Positions 33,281 through 41,317 of a DNA stretch of 64,000 nt are shown here, one piece after another; the stretch's first letter is position 1; every line of letters begins with the position of its first letter. The notes beneath the pieces were generated by a model. That model was not told where the DNA came from, ran no database searches, and was given only the letters and a program-made list of their open reading frames with translations. Source of the stretch: Lachnospiraceae bacterium G11 (GTDB taxonomy: Bacteria; Bacillota; Clostridia; Lachnospirales; Lachnospiraceae); contig FMWZ01000010.1 of assembly GCA_900103495.1 (NCBI GenBank), forward strand, positions 99,983 through 163,982, given 5' to 3'. Made by a program: the position numbers and the translations under genes.

Positions 33281-34195
33281 ATGATCACAAAGGAAACAAA
33301 GGAAGCAATAAGTCGTTTGGTTCCCGAAAGTCATGTTTTATATGACGAACCCCTAAAAAAGCATACAACATTTCAGGTAGGCGGAAATTCCGACTGCCTG
33401 ATTTTTGTTGAAAAAGAAAAAGAACTTAAGGATCTCATCAAATACCTTGACGGGGCAGGTATCCCCAGATATTTAATAGGAAACGGAAGCAACCTTCTTG
33501 TGAGCGATGACGGTTTCAGAGGAGTAATCCTTGAGACAAGGCGTCTGTTTTCTGATATAAAGGTTGAGGGAGAAACCATAATTGCCAAAGCGGGAGCACT
33601 GATGTCCAAAATCGGTTCCGTTGCTTTGGAAAACGAGCTTACAGGTTTTGAGTTTGCCGCAGGAATCCCCGGAACCATAGGCGGCGGAGTGGTAATGAAC
33701 GCCGGAGCATATGGCGGCGAACTTAAAGATGTAATTGTAAGTGTCAGGGTTCTTACCAAAGATGGTAAAAGCGAAGAAATCTCCTGTGAGGACATGGGCT
33801 TTGGTTACAGGACAAGTGTAGTAAGAAAGAATGAATATATTGTTACCGAGGTTAAGATTAAACTTTCCAAAGGTAATAAGGAAGAAATAAAAGCCACCAT
33901 GGAAGACCTTAAGGAAAGAAGGAAATCTAAACAGCCCCTGGAGTATCCCAGTGCCGGATCCACATTTAAGAGACCTGAAGGATATTTTGCAGGAAAGCTT
34001 ATTGAGGATGCAGGCCTTAGGGGATACAGTGTGGGCGGAGCCATGGTTTCTGAGAAACATTGTGGTTTTATCATAAATAAAGGAGACGCCAGTGCGTCAG
34101 ACGTTGATAAGCTGATAAAGGATGTAAGTAAACGGGTTAAGGATTCCTTTGGAGTAACATTGGAACCGGAAGTAATAAGACTCGGAAAGTTTTAG
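33281..34195 (+). CDS. murB: UDP-N-acetylenolpyruvoylglucosamine reductase
   Basis: A 304-residue FAD enzyme that makes UDP-N-acetylmuramate for peptidoglycan. FAD-binding segments are TTFQVGGNSD, LIGNGSNLLV and FAAGIPGTIGGGVVMNAGAYGGE; the catalytic Ser lies in YPSAGSTFKRP and the Glu in LEPEVIRLG near the end. It is 15 bp after glucokinase and 8 bp before whiA, in an operon order common in Clostridia. Confidence 0.97.
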   Translation: MITKETKEAISRLVPESHVLYDEPLKKHTTFQVGGNSDCLIFVEKEKELKDLIKYLDGAGIPRYLIGNGSNLLVSDDGFRGVILETRRLFSDIKVEGETIIAKAGALMSKIGSVALENELTGFEFAAGIPGTIGGGVVMNAGAYGGELKDVIVSVRVLTKDGKSEEISCEDMGFGYRTSVVRKNEYIVTEVKIKLSKGNKEEIKATMEDLKERRKSKQPLEYPSAGSTFKRPEGYFAGKLIEDAGLRGYSVGGAMVSEKHCGFIINKGDASASDVDKLIKDVSKRVKDSFGVTLEPEVIRLGKF

Positions 34196-34203
34196 GAGGC
34201 CAT

Positions 34204-35070
34204 ATGTCTTTTTCAACAGATGTTAAAGAAGAGCTTACCAAACACATACCCGGACCCCGTCACTGTGCCCTTGCAGAGCTTATGGCCATAATGCATTTTG
34301 CGGGATATTTTGGCAGAACAGAGGACGATGGACTTATCATCGGCTTTAAATCCGATAACCCATGCGTTTTAAGAAAAGGCTTTACATTGTGGAAAAAAAC
34401 CTTTAATATAGAATCTGCTATGGCCCTTAGAGGGGCGGAAGCTGACATGGTGATGGAGAAATTCGGCAATTTATCCGATCCCGTGGACCCTGTTTTCCTT
34501 AAGAATTCCTGTTGCCGAAGGGCTTTTTTAAGGGGGGCGTTTTTAAGTGTGGGTTCAGTCAGTGATCCGGATAAGAGCTATCACATGGAATTTTTGTGTG
34601 AGAATGAAGCGCAGGCCATGCAGCTTAAGGACATTATAAGGGACTTTGACGTAGAAGCTAAGATTATTACGCGAAAGAAGTATTTTGTCGTATATATAAA
34701 GGAAGGTTCATCGATAGTTGAACTTCTGAATGTTATGGAAGCTCATGTTTCACTGATGAGCTTTGAGAACTCCAGGATTCTTAAGGAAGTCCGAAATACG
34801 GTTAACAGAAGAGTTAACTGCGAGACAGCCAACATCAAGAAGACTGCGGATGCTTCGTCCAGACAGATGGAGGACATTTATTTACTTAGGGATACCTACG
34901 GACTTAAGAATCTCCCGGAGAAACTCAGGGAGGTTGCGGAAGTTCGATTGGAATACCCGGAGGCTACCCTGCAGGAGTTGGGTGAGATGCTTTCGGTTCC
35001 GGTTGGCAAATCCGGAGTTAATCACAGGCTCAGAAAGCTTTCTGAACTTGCTGATAAGGTAAGGGGCTAA
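34204..35070 (+). CDS. whiA: WhiA family regulator
   Basis: A 288-residue DNA-binding protein with a degenerate LAGLIDADG-homing-endonuclease fold in its N-terminal part (CCRRAFLRGAFLSVGSV) and a helix-turn-helix in the last 80 residues (EVRLEYPEATLQELGEML...SGVNHRLRKL). In Firmicutes it affects cell division and chromosome segregation. The ATG follows TTTAGGAGGCCAT. rapZ and yvcK, which usually precede it, are absent between murB and this gene. Confidence 0.96.
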   Translation: MSFSTDVKEELTKHIPGPRHCALAELMAIMHFAGYFGRTEDDGLIIGFKSDNPCVLRKGFTLWKKTFNIESAMALRGAEADMVMEKFGNLSDPVDPVFLKNSCCRRAFLRGAFLSVGSVSDPDKSYHMEFLCENEAQAMQLKDIIRDFDVEAKIITRKKYFVVYIKEGSSIVELLNVMEAHVSLMSFENSRILKEVRNTVNRRVNCETANIKKTADASSRQMEDIYLLRDTYGLKNLPEKLREVAEVRLEYPEATLQELGEMLSVPVGKSGVNHRLRKLSELADKVRG

Positions 35071-35088
35071 GGCCCAAGGAGGAGAATT

Positions 35089-35349
35089 ATGACAAAAAAA
35101 TCTGTAACCATTAATCTTGAAAACGGTCTTGATGCACGTCCCATTGCCCTTCTTGTGCAGAGAGCCAGCCAGCATGAGTCCAGAATCTATATTGAGATCG
35201 GCGATAAGAGAGTAAATGCCAAGAGCATCATGGGTATGATGAGTCTTGTTTTGGATAATGGCGAAACATTAACCGTTTCAGCAGACGGAACTGACGAGAA
35301 GGAAGCTGTTGTTGATTTGGAACAGTTCCTTAGCGGACAGACTGCTTAA
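35089..35349 (+). CDS. Crh-like HPr paralogue with Asp at position 15
   Basis: An 86-residue protein with the HPr fold. In HPr the sequence is GLHARP, with His15 taking phosphate from enzyme I; here it is GLDARP, Asp at exactly position 15. The regulatory Ser46 is kept in NAKSIMGMMSL, the segment read by HprK and CcpA. This is the situation in Bacillus Crh, where Gln replaces His15 and the gene also follows whiA. It therefore should not carry sugar phosphotransfer but can act as a catabolite-repression partner. Asp might mimic a phosphorylated residue. AAGGAGGAG lies 6 nt upstream. Confidence 0.92.
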   Translation: MTKKSVTINLENGLDARPIALLVQRASQHESRIYIEIGDKRVNAKSIMGMMSLVLDNGETLTVSADGTDEKEAVVDLEQFLSGQTA

Positions 35350-35364
35350 TAAGAATATATCCGC

Positions 35365-35392
35365 ATTCCGTTAATCGGAATCGCGATATAAT
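35365..35392 (+). promoter_or_regulatory. fba promoter region with inverted repeat
   Basis: TATAAT is at 35387-35392. Just upstream, in the -35 to -10 interval, ATTCCG-TTAAT-CGGAAT (35365-35381) is a perfect dyad in the usual place for a repressor site. Confidence 0.55.
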
Positions 35393-35443
35393 ATCCCTAA
35401 TGGGTTAACTACAAATTTCATACTAATATAGGAGGTATATAAA

Positions 35444-36412
35444 ATGGCATTAGTTACCACGAAAGACATGTTTGCTAAAGCTTATGATGGCGGATACGCT
35501 ATCGGTGCATTCAACGTAAACAACATGGAAATCGTACAGGGTATCACAGAGGCAGCAGGCGAGTTAAAGAGCCCTGTTATCCTTCAGGTATCCAAGGGTG
35601 CAAGAGCTTATGCTAACCACACTTACCTTGTTAAGCTGGTTGAGGCAGCTGTAATTGAGAACCCTGAAATCCCCATCGCATTACACTTGGATCACGGTGA
35701 TACATTTGAACTTTGTAAGTCTTGTATCGACGGTGGATTTACATCTGTTATGATCGACGCTTCCTCAAAGTCATTTGAGGACAACATCGCTTTAACAAAG
35801 CAGGTTGTTGAGTATGCACACGCACACGGCGTTGTAGTAGAGGCTGAGCTTGGTACTCTTGCAGGTATCGAAGATGAAGTACAGGTTGAGGCTGGTAAGG
35901 AAGCTTACACTCGTCCTGAAGAGGTTGAAGAGTTTGTTGACAGAACAGGTTGTGACTCTCTTGCAATCGCTATCGGAACATCTCACGGTGCTTACAAGTT
36001 CACTCCCGAGCAGTGCACAAGAAATGCTGACGGAATCCTTGTTCCCCCTCCGCTTCGTTTCGACGTTCTTGAGGAGTGCATCAAGAGACTTCCCGGATTC
36101 CCTATCGTACTTCACGGTTCATCTTCAGTTCCTCAGGAATTCGTTAAGATGGTTAACCAGTACGGCGGAAAGATGCCCGATGCTGTAGGTATTCCTGAAG
36201 AGCAGCTTCGTAAGGCAGCTAAGCTTGCTGTATGTAAGATCAATATCGACTCCGATATCCGTCTTGCTATGACAGGTAACATCAGAAAGTACTTTGCAGA
36301 GCATCCCGATCACTTCGATCCTCGTCAGTACTTAAAGCCCGCTCGTCAGGCTGTTAAGGACATGGTTGCTCACAAGATCATCAACGTTCTTGGTTCAGAC
36401 GGCAAGGCTTGA
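35444..36412 (+). CDS. fba: class II fructose-bisphosphate aldolase
   Basis: A 322-residue zinc enzyme of glycolysis that splits fructose 1,6-bisphosphate. Visible are HLDHGDTFE with the catalytic Asp and zinc His, VEAELGTLAG, and IGTSHGAYKF and IVLHGSSS with further zinc and phosphate ligands. Strong codon bias and AGGAGG indicate very high expression. It has its own promoter and two hairpins downstream. Confidence 0.97.
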   Translation: MALVTTKDMFAKAYDGGYAIGAFNVNNMEIVQGITEAAGELKSPVILQVSKGARAYANHTYLVKLVEAAVIENPEIPIALHLDHGDTFELCKSCIDGGFTSVMIDASSKSFEDNIALTKQVVEYAHAHGVVVEAELGTLAGIEDEVQVEAGKEAYTRPEEVEEFVDRTGCDSLAIAIGTSHGAYKFTPEQCTRNADGILVPPPLRFDVLEECIKRLPGFPIVLHGSSSVPQEFVKMVNQYGGKMPDAVGIPEEQLRKAAKLAVCKINIDSDIRLAMTGNIRKYFAEHPDHFDPRQYLKPARQAVKDMVAHKIINVLGSDGKA

Positions 36413-36434
36413 TTACCTTAATATGAAACAATTA

Positions 36435-36466
36435 ACGCCCCGGTGGTTTCCACCGGGGCGTCTTGA
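36435..36466 (+). terminator. fba terminator
   Basis: ACGCCCCGGTGG (36435-36446), loop TTT, CCACCGGGGCGT (36450-36461), followed by CTTGATTT. Confidence 0.85.
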
Positions 36467-36498
36467 TTTGAAGCAAAAAATACCCCCAGACAGGGAGG

Positions 36499-36531
36499 AT
36501 GCCGAGTAAGTATTCTTACTCGGCATTTATT
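36499..36531 (+). terminator. second hairpin terminator downstream of fba
   Basis: ATGCCGAGTAAG, loop TATT, CTTACTCGGCAT (36515-36526), then TTATTAT. It backs up the first terminator. Confidence 0.75.
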
Positions 36532-36848
36532 ATGAAAAAGTTATTTAATCAAGCAAACTTGCTAGGATGTTGTCTGTGTGTTATTGATTTATCTTATACT
36601 GTTAGTATACGGGCAACTTTTGTCTAAAGAATAATCATTTGTTGAAAATTCCTTTAACTAATTGTGAACAAAATATGAACATGAAGGCCAAAATACTCAT
36701 TATATTGTCTGAAAACAATATGCAACTAAAAGTAGAAATCAAAAATAAGACACAATTAAAATATTTGTTTTAGATAAATGACATGCGTTACTTGATAACA
36801 TTTTAACAAAAGCCGGATAGTACCAAAGTAGCATTTGTACATTTTGCA
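36532..36848. other. AT-rich intergenic region without an identified gene
   Basis: About 320 bp between the fba terminators and the cyclophilin terminator. It holds an inverted repeat ATATTGT-CTGAAA-ACAATAT at 36702-36721 and a 32-codon frame (36675-36773) without a ribosome site. I recognise no RNA family and no protein fragment in it. Confidence 0.6.
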
Positions 36849-36849
36849 C

Positions 36850-36878
36850 AAAAAAATGGCTGCCCATATTGGACAGCC
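36850..36878 (-). terminator. cyclophilin gene terminator
   Basis: Read on the minus strand, GGCTGTCCAATATGGGCAGCC folds and is followed by seven T residues (36856-36850), 24 bp beyond the stop codon. Confidence 0.85.
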
Positions 36879-36902
36879 GTTTTAGCTGATTTTAAAAGCA
36901 AT

Positions 36903-37424
36903 TTAGAGCTTCTCGGGTTCGGGATAATCAACACCAAAAGTTTCAACGGTAACAGTCTTCATAACCTGAGGGGTTCTGGGTCTGTCGCTGAAGTCGGTGT
37001 CAACCTCGGCAATGGCGTTAACAACTTCCATTCCCTCAATAACCTTACCGAAGGCAGCGTAGTCACCGTCAAGGTGAGGTGAAGTCTTGTGCATTACGAA
37101 GAACTGGCTTCCTGCAGAATCAGGGAACATGCTTCTTGCCATTGAAAGAACGCCCTCTGTATGCTTAAGGTCATTCTTGAAACCGTTGGATGAAAACTCA
37201 CCCTTGATTGAGTAGCCGGGGCCACCCATTCCTGTTCCTTCGGGATCTCCTCCCTGAATCATGAAACCTTTTATAACTCTGTGGAAAATCAATCCGTCGT
37301 AGAAATTCTTGTTAATAAGACTTATGAAATTGTTAACGGACTGAGGAGCCACATCGGGATAAAGCTCTGCCTTGAAGACATCGCCGTTTTCCATTGTAAA
37401 TGTAACTATTGGATTCTGAGCCAT
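36903..37424 (-). CDS. peptidyl-prolyl cis-trans isomerase, cyclophilin type
   Basis: A 173-residue cytoplasmic cyclophilin. Family signatures are FHRVIKGFMIQGGDP with the catalytic Arg, GSQFFVMHK and LDGDYAAFGKVIEGMEVV. It speeds proline isomerisation during protein folding. No signal peptide is present. AAGGAGAG lies 7 nt before the ATG. It is monocistronic. Confidence 0.97.
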   Translation of the reverse strand: MAQNPIVTFTMENGDVFKAELYPDVAPQSVNNFISLINKNFYDGLIFHRVIKGFMIQGGDPEGTGMGGPGYSIKGEFSSNGFKNDLKHTEGVLSMARSMFPDSAGSQFFVMHKTSPHLDGDYAAFGKVIEGMEVVNAIAEVDTDFSDRPRTPQVMKTVTVETFGVDYPEPEKL

Positions 37425-37455
37425 AATTTACTCTCCTTTCTGAATGTCTTTCTAT

Positions 37456-37484
37456 ATTCTATCCGAAAACACGGGAACGGTAAA
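37456..37484 (-). promoter_or_regulatory. cyclophilin gene promoter
   Basis: On the minus strand TTTACC (37484-37479), a 17-bp spacer and TAGAAT (37461-37456). Confidence 0.5.
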
Positions 37485-37520
37485 GAAGAAACTATGCTAA
37501 AATAGGGGGCGGAGGAAGAG

Positions 37521-38384
37521 ATGCTTAAGAATCTTTATTTTGTAACGGATATTGAGAATAAGGAATCATACGAAAACACCTACAGGTGGAACGTGGACTT
37601 ATTAAGGAATGACCTTCAAAAAGAGGGGACAGACCTTTCATTCGTCTATTCTCCCGAAATCATAGACGTCAACATGTTAAATAAGAGCGCCCTGGTAATA
37701 ACCGATGTGGAAAGCTATCTTGAAAGCTTTTTGGGAGCCAGGGGAAATGTGCTTTTCTTCTCAAAAGATGGTTTTATTCCCTGGGGAGTTGATTACGTAA
37801 TTCTTGGCTGGGAAGCTTTCAATGCGGCGGAAATTCTTGATGCATATCTTCGAGTTACCCATGCCACAAGAACCATTCTTGAAACAGACAGGCTCATCAT
37901 CAGGGAGAGCACTGTGGATGATGTGGATGAGTTCTATAGAATTTACGCTGAAGAGGGGATAACCGACTACACCGAAGAACTGTTTAAGGACCCGGAAGAT
38001 GAGAAGCACTACATGCAAAACTATATCAGAGAGATTTACGGTTTTTACGGCTTTGGAGTGTGGACCCTGGTGCTTAAGGAAACGGGGAAGGTAATCGGGA
38101 GAGCCGGAATCTCTGTAAGAGACGGCTTTGATGAACCGGAGATAGGCTATGTTCTTGAGAAAAAATATCACCGACAAGGCCTGGCCTATGAGGCTTGCTC
38201 AGCCATAATCGACTATTTTAAAGAAAATTACAGTTTCGAGAGAATAATGGCCTTAAGCGAAGCGGAAAATGTGGCCGGGAATGGGCTCCTTAAAAAACTC
38301 GGCTTTGAATACGAGTGTGATGTAAAGGAGAGAGGCCGTTTTTACCAAAAATACAGCTTAAATATACAAAAAACGCCAAGATAA
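37521..38384 (+). CDS. GNAT acetyltransferase with an extra N-terminal domain
   Basis: A 287-residue protein. The C-terminal 165 residues, from ETDRLIIRESTVDD, are a RimJ-like GNAT domain with the acetyl-CoA segment YHRQGLAYEACSAII. The first 115 residues form an alpha/beta domain with hydrophobic strands (SALVITD, NVLFFSK, DYVILGWE) that resembles a receiver or degenerate HAD fold but lacks recognisable catalytic residues. The substrate is unknown. GGAGGAAGAG sits directly before the ATG, and an extended -10 (TGcTAAAAT) ends at 37503. Confidence 0.82.
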   Translation: MLKNLYFVTDIENKESYENTYRWNVDLLRNDLQKEGTDLSFVYSPEIIDVNMLNKSALVITDVESYLESFLGARGNVLFFSKDGFIPWGVDYVILGWEAFNAAEILDAYLRVTHATRTILETDRLIIRESTVDDVDEFYRIYAEEGITDYTEELFKDPEDEKHYMQNYIREIYGFYGFGVWTLVLKETGKVIGRAGISVRDGFDEPEIGYVLEKKYHRQGLAYEACSAIIDYFKENYSFERIMALSEAENVAGNGLLKKLGFEYECDVKERGRFYQKYSLNIQKTPR

Positions 38385-38388
38385 TACA

Positions 38389-38417
38389 TTGAAATAAAAT
38401 TCCTCGTCTGCTACTAT
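38389..38417 (+). promoter_or_regulatory. nagB promoter
   Basis: TTGAAA, a 17-bp spacer and TACTAT (38412-38417). Confidence 0.65.
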
Positions 38418-38436
38418 AGAGCGTAGGGAATTATAT

Positions 38437-38458
38437 TCAGATGTGGCACGACATCTGA
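38437..38458 (+). promoter_or_regulatory. leader hairpin or operator upstream of nagB
   Basis: TCAGATGT-GGCACG-ACATCTGA is a perfect 8-bp inverted repeat about 13 nt into the predicted transcript, before the ribosome site. Confidence 0.6.
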
Positions 38459-38493
38459 CGGAAACGACCAAATATCAGCATGGAGGAATCATC

Positions 38494-39225
38494 ATGAGAA
38501 TTATCAAAACAAAAGATTACAATGACATGAGCAGAAAAGCTGCCAACATTATTTCCGCACAGGTTATCCTTAAACCGGATTGTGTACTGGGACTTGCAAC
38601 AGGATCAACACCCGTGGGAACTTACAAGCAGCTGATAGACTGGTACAATAAAGGGGATTTGGATTTTTCCGAGGTAACAAGTGTAAACCTTGACGAGTAC
38701 AAGGGACTTGATAAGGACAACGACCAGAGCTATTGGTATTTCATGCATACCAATTTCTTCGATCATATCAACATTAACTCAGAGAACGTAAACCTTCCCA
38801 ACGGAATGGAGCCTGACTCTGAAAAGGAATGTGCAAGATATGATGATATTATTCGTTCAGTGGGCGGAGTAGACCTTCAGCTTCTTGGTCTCGGACACAA
38901 CGGACATATCGGATTCAACGAGCCCGCCGAGGAGTTTAAGAAGGGCACACACTGTGTAGACCTTACACAGAGCACCATTGAGGCAAATGCAAGATTCTTT
39001 GCTTCCATGGACGACGTTCCCAAACAGGCTTATACAATGGGCATTCGTACAATTATGTCAGCAAAGAAGATTCTTGTTGTGGTAAGCGGCAAGGATAAGG
39101 CTGCTATTGTCAAGAAGGCTTTCACAGGCCCTGTTACACCTCACGTACCCGCTTCACTGTTACAGATGCATCCCGACGTAACCATTGTTGGAGATGAAGA
39201 GGCGTTATCAGAATTAGATATCTAA
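38494..39225 (+). CDS. nagB: glucosamine-6-phosphate deaminase
   Basis: A 243-residue enzyme converting glucosamine 6-phosphate to fructose 6-phosphate and ammonia. Signatures are LATGSTPVGTY (phosphate binding), the Asp in VNLDEYKGL and GLGHNGHIGFNEP with the catalytic His. I set the start at ATG 38494 (MRIIKTK), 7 nt after GGAGGA; an in-frame ATG at 38443 lies inside the leader hairpin. It works with nagA encoded next, though a terminator separates them. Confidence 0.97.
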   Translation: MRIIKTKDYNDMSRKAANIISAQVILKPDCVLGLATGSTPVGTYKQLIDWYNKGDLDFSEVTSVNLDEYKGLDKDNDQSYWYFMHTNFFDHININSENVNLPNGMEPDSEKECARYDDIIRSVGGVDLQLLGLGHNGHIGFNEPAEEFKKGTHCVDLTQSTIEANARFFASMDDVPKQAYTMGIRTIMSAKKILVVVSGKDKAAIVKKAFTGPVTPHVPASLLQMHPDVTIVGDEEALSELDI

Positions 39226-39235
39226 GTTTGAACGT

Positions 39236-39263
39236 AAACGCCGGAGAATATCCGGCGTTTTCT
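39236..39263 (+). terminator. nagB terminator
   Basis: AAACGCCGGA, loop GAATA, TCCGGCGTTT (39251-39260), then TTCT. Confidence 0.88.
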
Positions 39264-39309
39264 ATCGTTATATTGTAAAAGGGAAATACAATAAAGGGAG
39301 AACTTTAGA

Positions 39310-40428
39310 ATGATTGTTAAAAATGTAAAAATCTTTAGGGAAGATGGAAGCTTTGAACAGGGAGAAATTGTTATTGAGGGCGAGCGATTCGCAGAGGCAA
39401 CAAGCGACGAAACCGTAATTGACGGCAACGGATGTTTCGCAATTCCGGGACTTACGGATGTGCATTTCCACGGATGCGTGGGTTATGACTTCTGCGACGG
39501 GACAGAGGAAGCCATTTCAGCCATGGCTGAGTATGAGCTTGCCAACGGCGTAACCGCCATTAACCCTGCAACAATGACTCTCTCCGAGGAGATGCTCACC
39601 AAAATCGCAAGGGCGGCTGCGGCTCACCAGAACGGCGCAGGCGCAGATCTTGTGGGTATCAACATGGAAGGCCCCTTCATCAGCATGGAGAAAAAGGGCG
39701 CCCAGAATCCCGAGTATATAATGAACCCCGATATTGATATGTTCAGAAGACTTCAGAAGGAGGCAAATGGCCTCTTTAAGCTTTGCGACATTGCACCTGA
39801 ACTTGACGGGGCCTTAGAGTTCATCGATGAACTTAAAGATGAGGTGCGCATCAGCGTGGCTCATACCTGCGCAAACTATGATGAGGCCAAGGCGGCTTTC
39901 GATCATGGTGCAACTCAGGTTACACACCTTTACAATGCCATGAATCCCCTTACACACAGAGCTCCCGGTGTTATCGGAGCAGCGTCCGAGAACGAGAATG
40001 TTTACGCCGAGATGATCTGTGACGGAGTTCATATTCACCAATCTGCCATAAGAGCAGCTTTCAAAATGTTTGGAGATGACAGAATCATTCTCATCTCCGA
40101 TTCCATGATGGCAACAGGAAAGCCGGACGGACAGTATTCATTAGGGGGTCAGGATGTTACTGTCAAGGGCGCCTATGCCACACTTACAGAGGGCGGAAAC
40201 CTTGCAGGAAGCGTAACGAACCTTATGAACTGTGTTCGTTATGTGGTAAAAACCGCAGGAATCTCCCTTGGAAGCGCCATCAAGTGTGCGGCAGTCAACT
40301 CTGCCAAGTCAGTTGGAATTTACGACAATTATGGTTCCATAACCGTTGGAAAGCTTGCAAATTTGGTTCTTTTGGATGAAAATTTGGATATTACCCGTAT
40401 TATAAAGAGGGGAACAGTGGTAAGATAA
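39310..40428 (+). CDS. nagA: N-acetylglucosamine-6-phosphate deacetylase
   Basis: A 372-residue amidohydrolase. Metal and substrate residues appear in DVHFHGCVG, NMEGPFIS, VAHTCANYDEA, THLYNAMNPLTHR and the catalytic Asp in LISDSMMATG. It removes acetate from GlcNAc 6-phosphate, giving the substrate of NagB, so the two genes route amino sugars into glycolysis and cell-wall recycling. AGGGAGA lies about 8 nt before the ATG. Confidence 0.97.
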   Translation: MIVKNVKIFREDGSFEQGEIVIEGERFAEATSDETVIDGNGCFAIPGLTDVHFHGCVGYDFCDGTEEAISAMAEYELANGVTAINPATMTLSEEMLTKIARAAAAHQNGAGADLVGINMEGPFISMEKKGAQNPEYIMNPDIDMFRRLQKEANGLFKLCDIAPELDGALEFIDELKDEVRISVAHTCANYDEAKAAFDHGATQVTHLYNAMNPLTHRAPGVIGAASENENVYAEMICDGVHIHQSAIRAAFKMFGDDRIILISDSMMATGKPDGQYSLGGQDVTVKGAYATLTEGGNLAGSVTNLMNCVRYVVKTAGISLGSAIKCAAVNSAKSVGIYDNYGSITVGKLANLVLLDENLDITRIIKRGTVVR

Positions 40429-40471
40429 GGGTATAATCATATAATAATCAATGAAAGGACACGACATCGCA

Positions 40472-41317
40472 ATGACAAATCTTGAACTTCAAAGACACGC
40501 CAACGAAGTCAGAAAGGGAATAGTTAGTGCTGTACATTCTGCGAAAGCCGGTCATCCGGGTGGATCATTGTCAGCAGCTGATATTTTCACATTTCTGTAT
40601 TTTGAGGAGATGAACATCGACCCTAAGAATCCCAAGATGGAGAACAGGGACAGATTCGTACTCTCCAAGGGCCACACCGCTCCCGGACTCTATTCAACAC
40701 TTGCTAACAGAGGATACTTCCCTGTTGAGGATCTGCTTACATTAAGAAAGCTTGGTTCTTATCTTCAGGGACATCCCGATATGAAGCATATTCCCGGAGT
40801 AGATATGTCATCAGGTTCGTTGGGACAGGGAATTTCCGCAGCTGTAGGTATGGCACTTGGCGGAAAGATGGACAAAAAAGACTACCGCGTTTACACATTA
40901 CTTGGAGACGGAGAAATCCAGGAAGGCCAGGTTTGGGAGGCAGCAATGTTTGCAGGCCATCGCAAACTTGATAACCTTGTGGTAATCGTAGATAACAACG
41001 GTTTGCAGATTGACGGTAAAATCGAAGACGTCTGCTCACCTTATCCTATTGACAAAAAGTTCGAAGCTTTCAACTTCCACGTAATCAACATTGATGCACA
41101 CAACTTTGATGAAATCAGAGCAGCATTCAAGGAAGCACGTGAGACAAAGGGTCAGCCCACCGCAATTATTGCTAAATCAATCAAAGGTAAGGGCGTATCT
41201 TTCATGGAGAACAATGCCGGATGGCATGGAAAGGCTCCCAACGATGAGGAGTATGCACAGGCTATGAAAGACCTTGAAGCCATCGACGAGACTCTTAAGA
41301 AAGCAGGTGAGAACTAA
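40472..41317 (+). CDS. transketolase, N-terminal subunit
   Basis: A 281-residue protein carrying the thiamine-diphosphate part of transketolase: GHPGGSLSAADI, SKGHTAPGLYS and GDGEIQEGQVWEA with NNG for the magnesium site. It pairs with the next gene, as in many anaerobes where transketolase is split in two. I prefer ATG 40472 (MTNLELQ), with AAAGGA 12 nt upstream, because it matches the family N terminus. An in-frame ATG at 40451 lies 5 bp after a TATAAT and could give a leaderless form. Confidence 0.94.
   Translation: MTNLELQRHANEVRKGIVSAVHSAKAGHPGGSLSAADIFTFLYFEEMNIDPKNPKMENRDRFVLSKGHTAPGLYSTLANRGYFPVEDLLTLRKLGSYLQGHPDMKHIPGVDMSSGSLGQGISAAVGMALGGKMDKKDYRVYTLLGDGEIQEGQVWEAAMFAGHRKLDNLVVIVDNNGLQIDGKIEDVCSPYPIDKKFEAFNFHVINIDAHNFDEIRAAFKEARETKGQPTAIIAKSIKGKGVSFMENNAGWHGKAPNDEEYAQAMKDLEAIDETLKKAGEN

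Noticed and set aside
36675..36773. 32-codon frame starting MNMKAKIL in the gap after fba
   Set aside because: No ribosome site, AT-rich composition and no recognisable sequence; likely chance.
40440..40471. Leaderless start of the transketolase N-subunit at 40451
   Set aside because: A TATAAT at 40440-40445 makes it possible, but homologous N termini align better with ATG 40472; kept only as an alternative.
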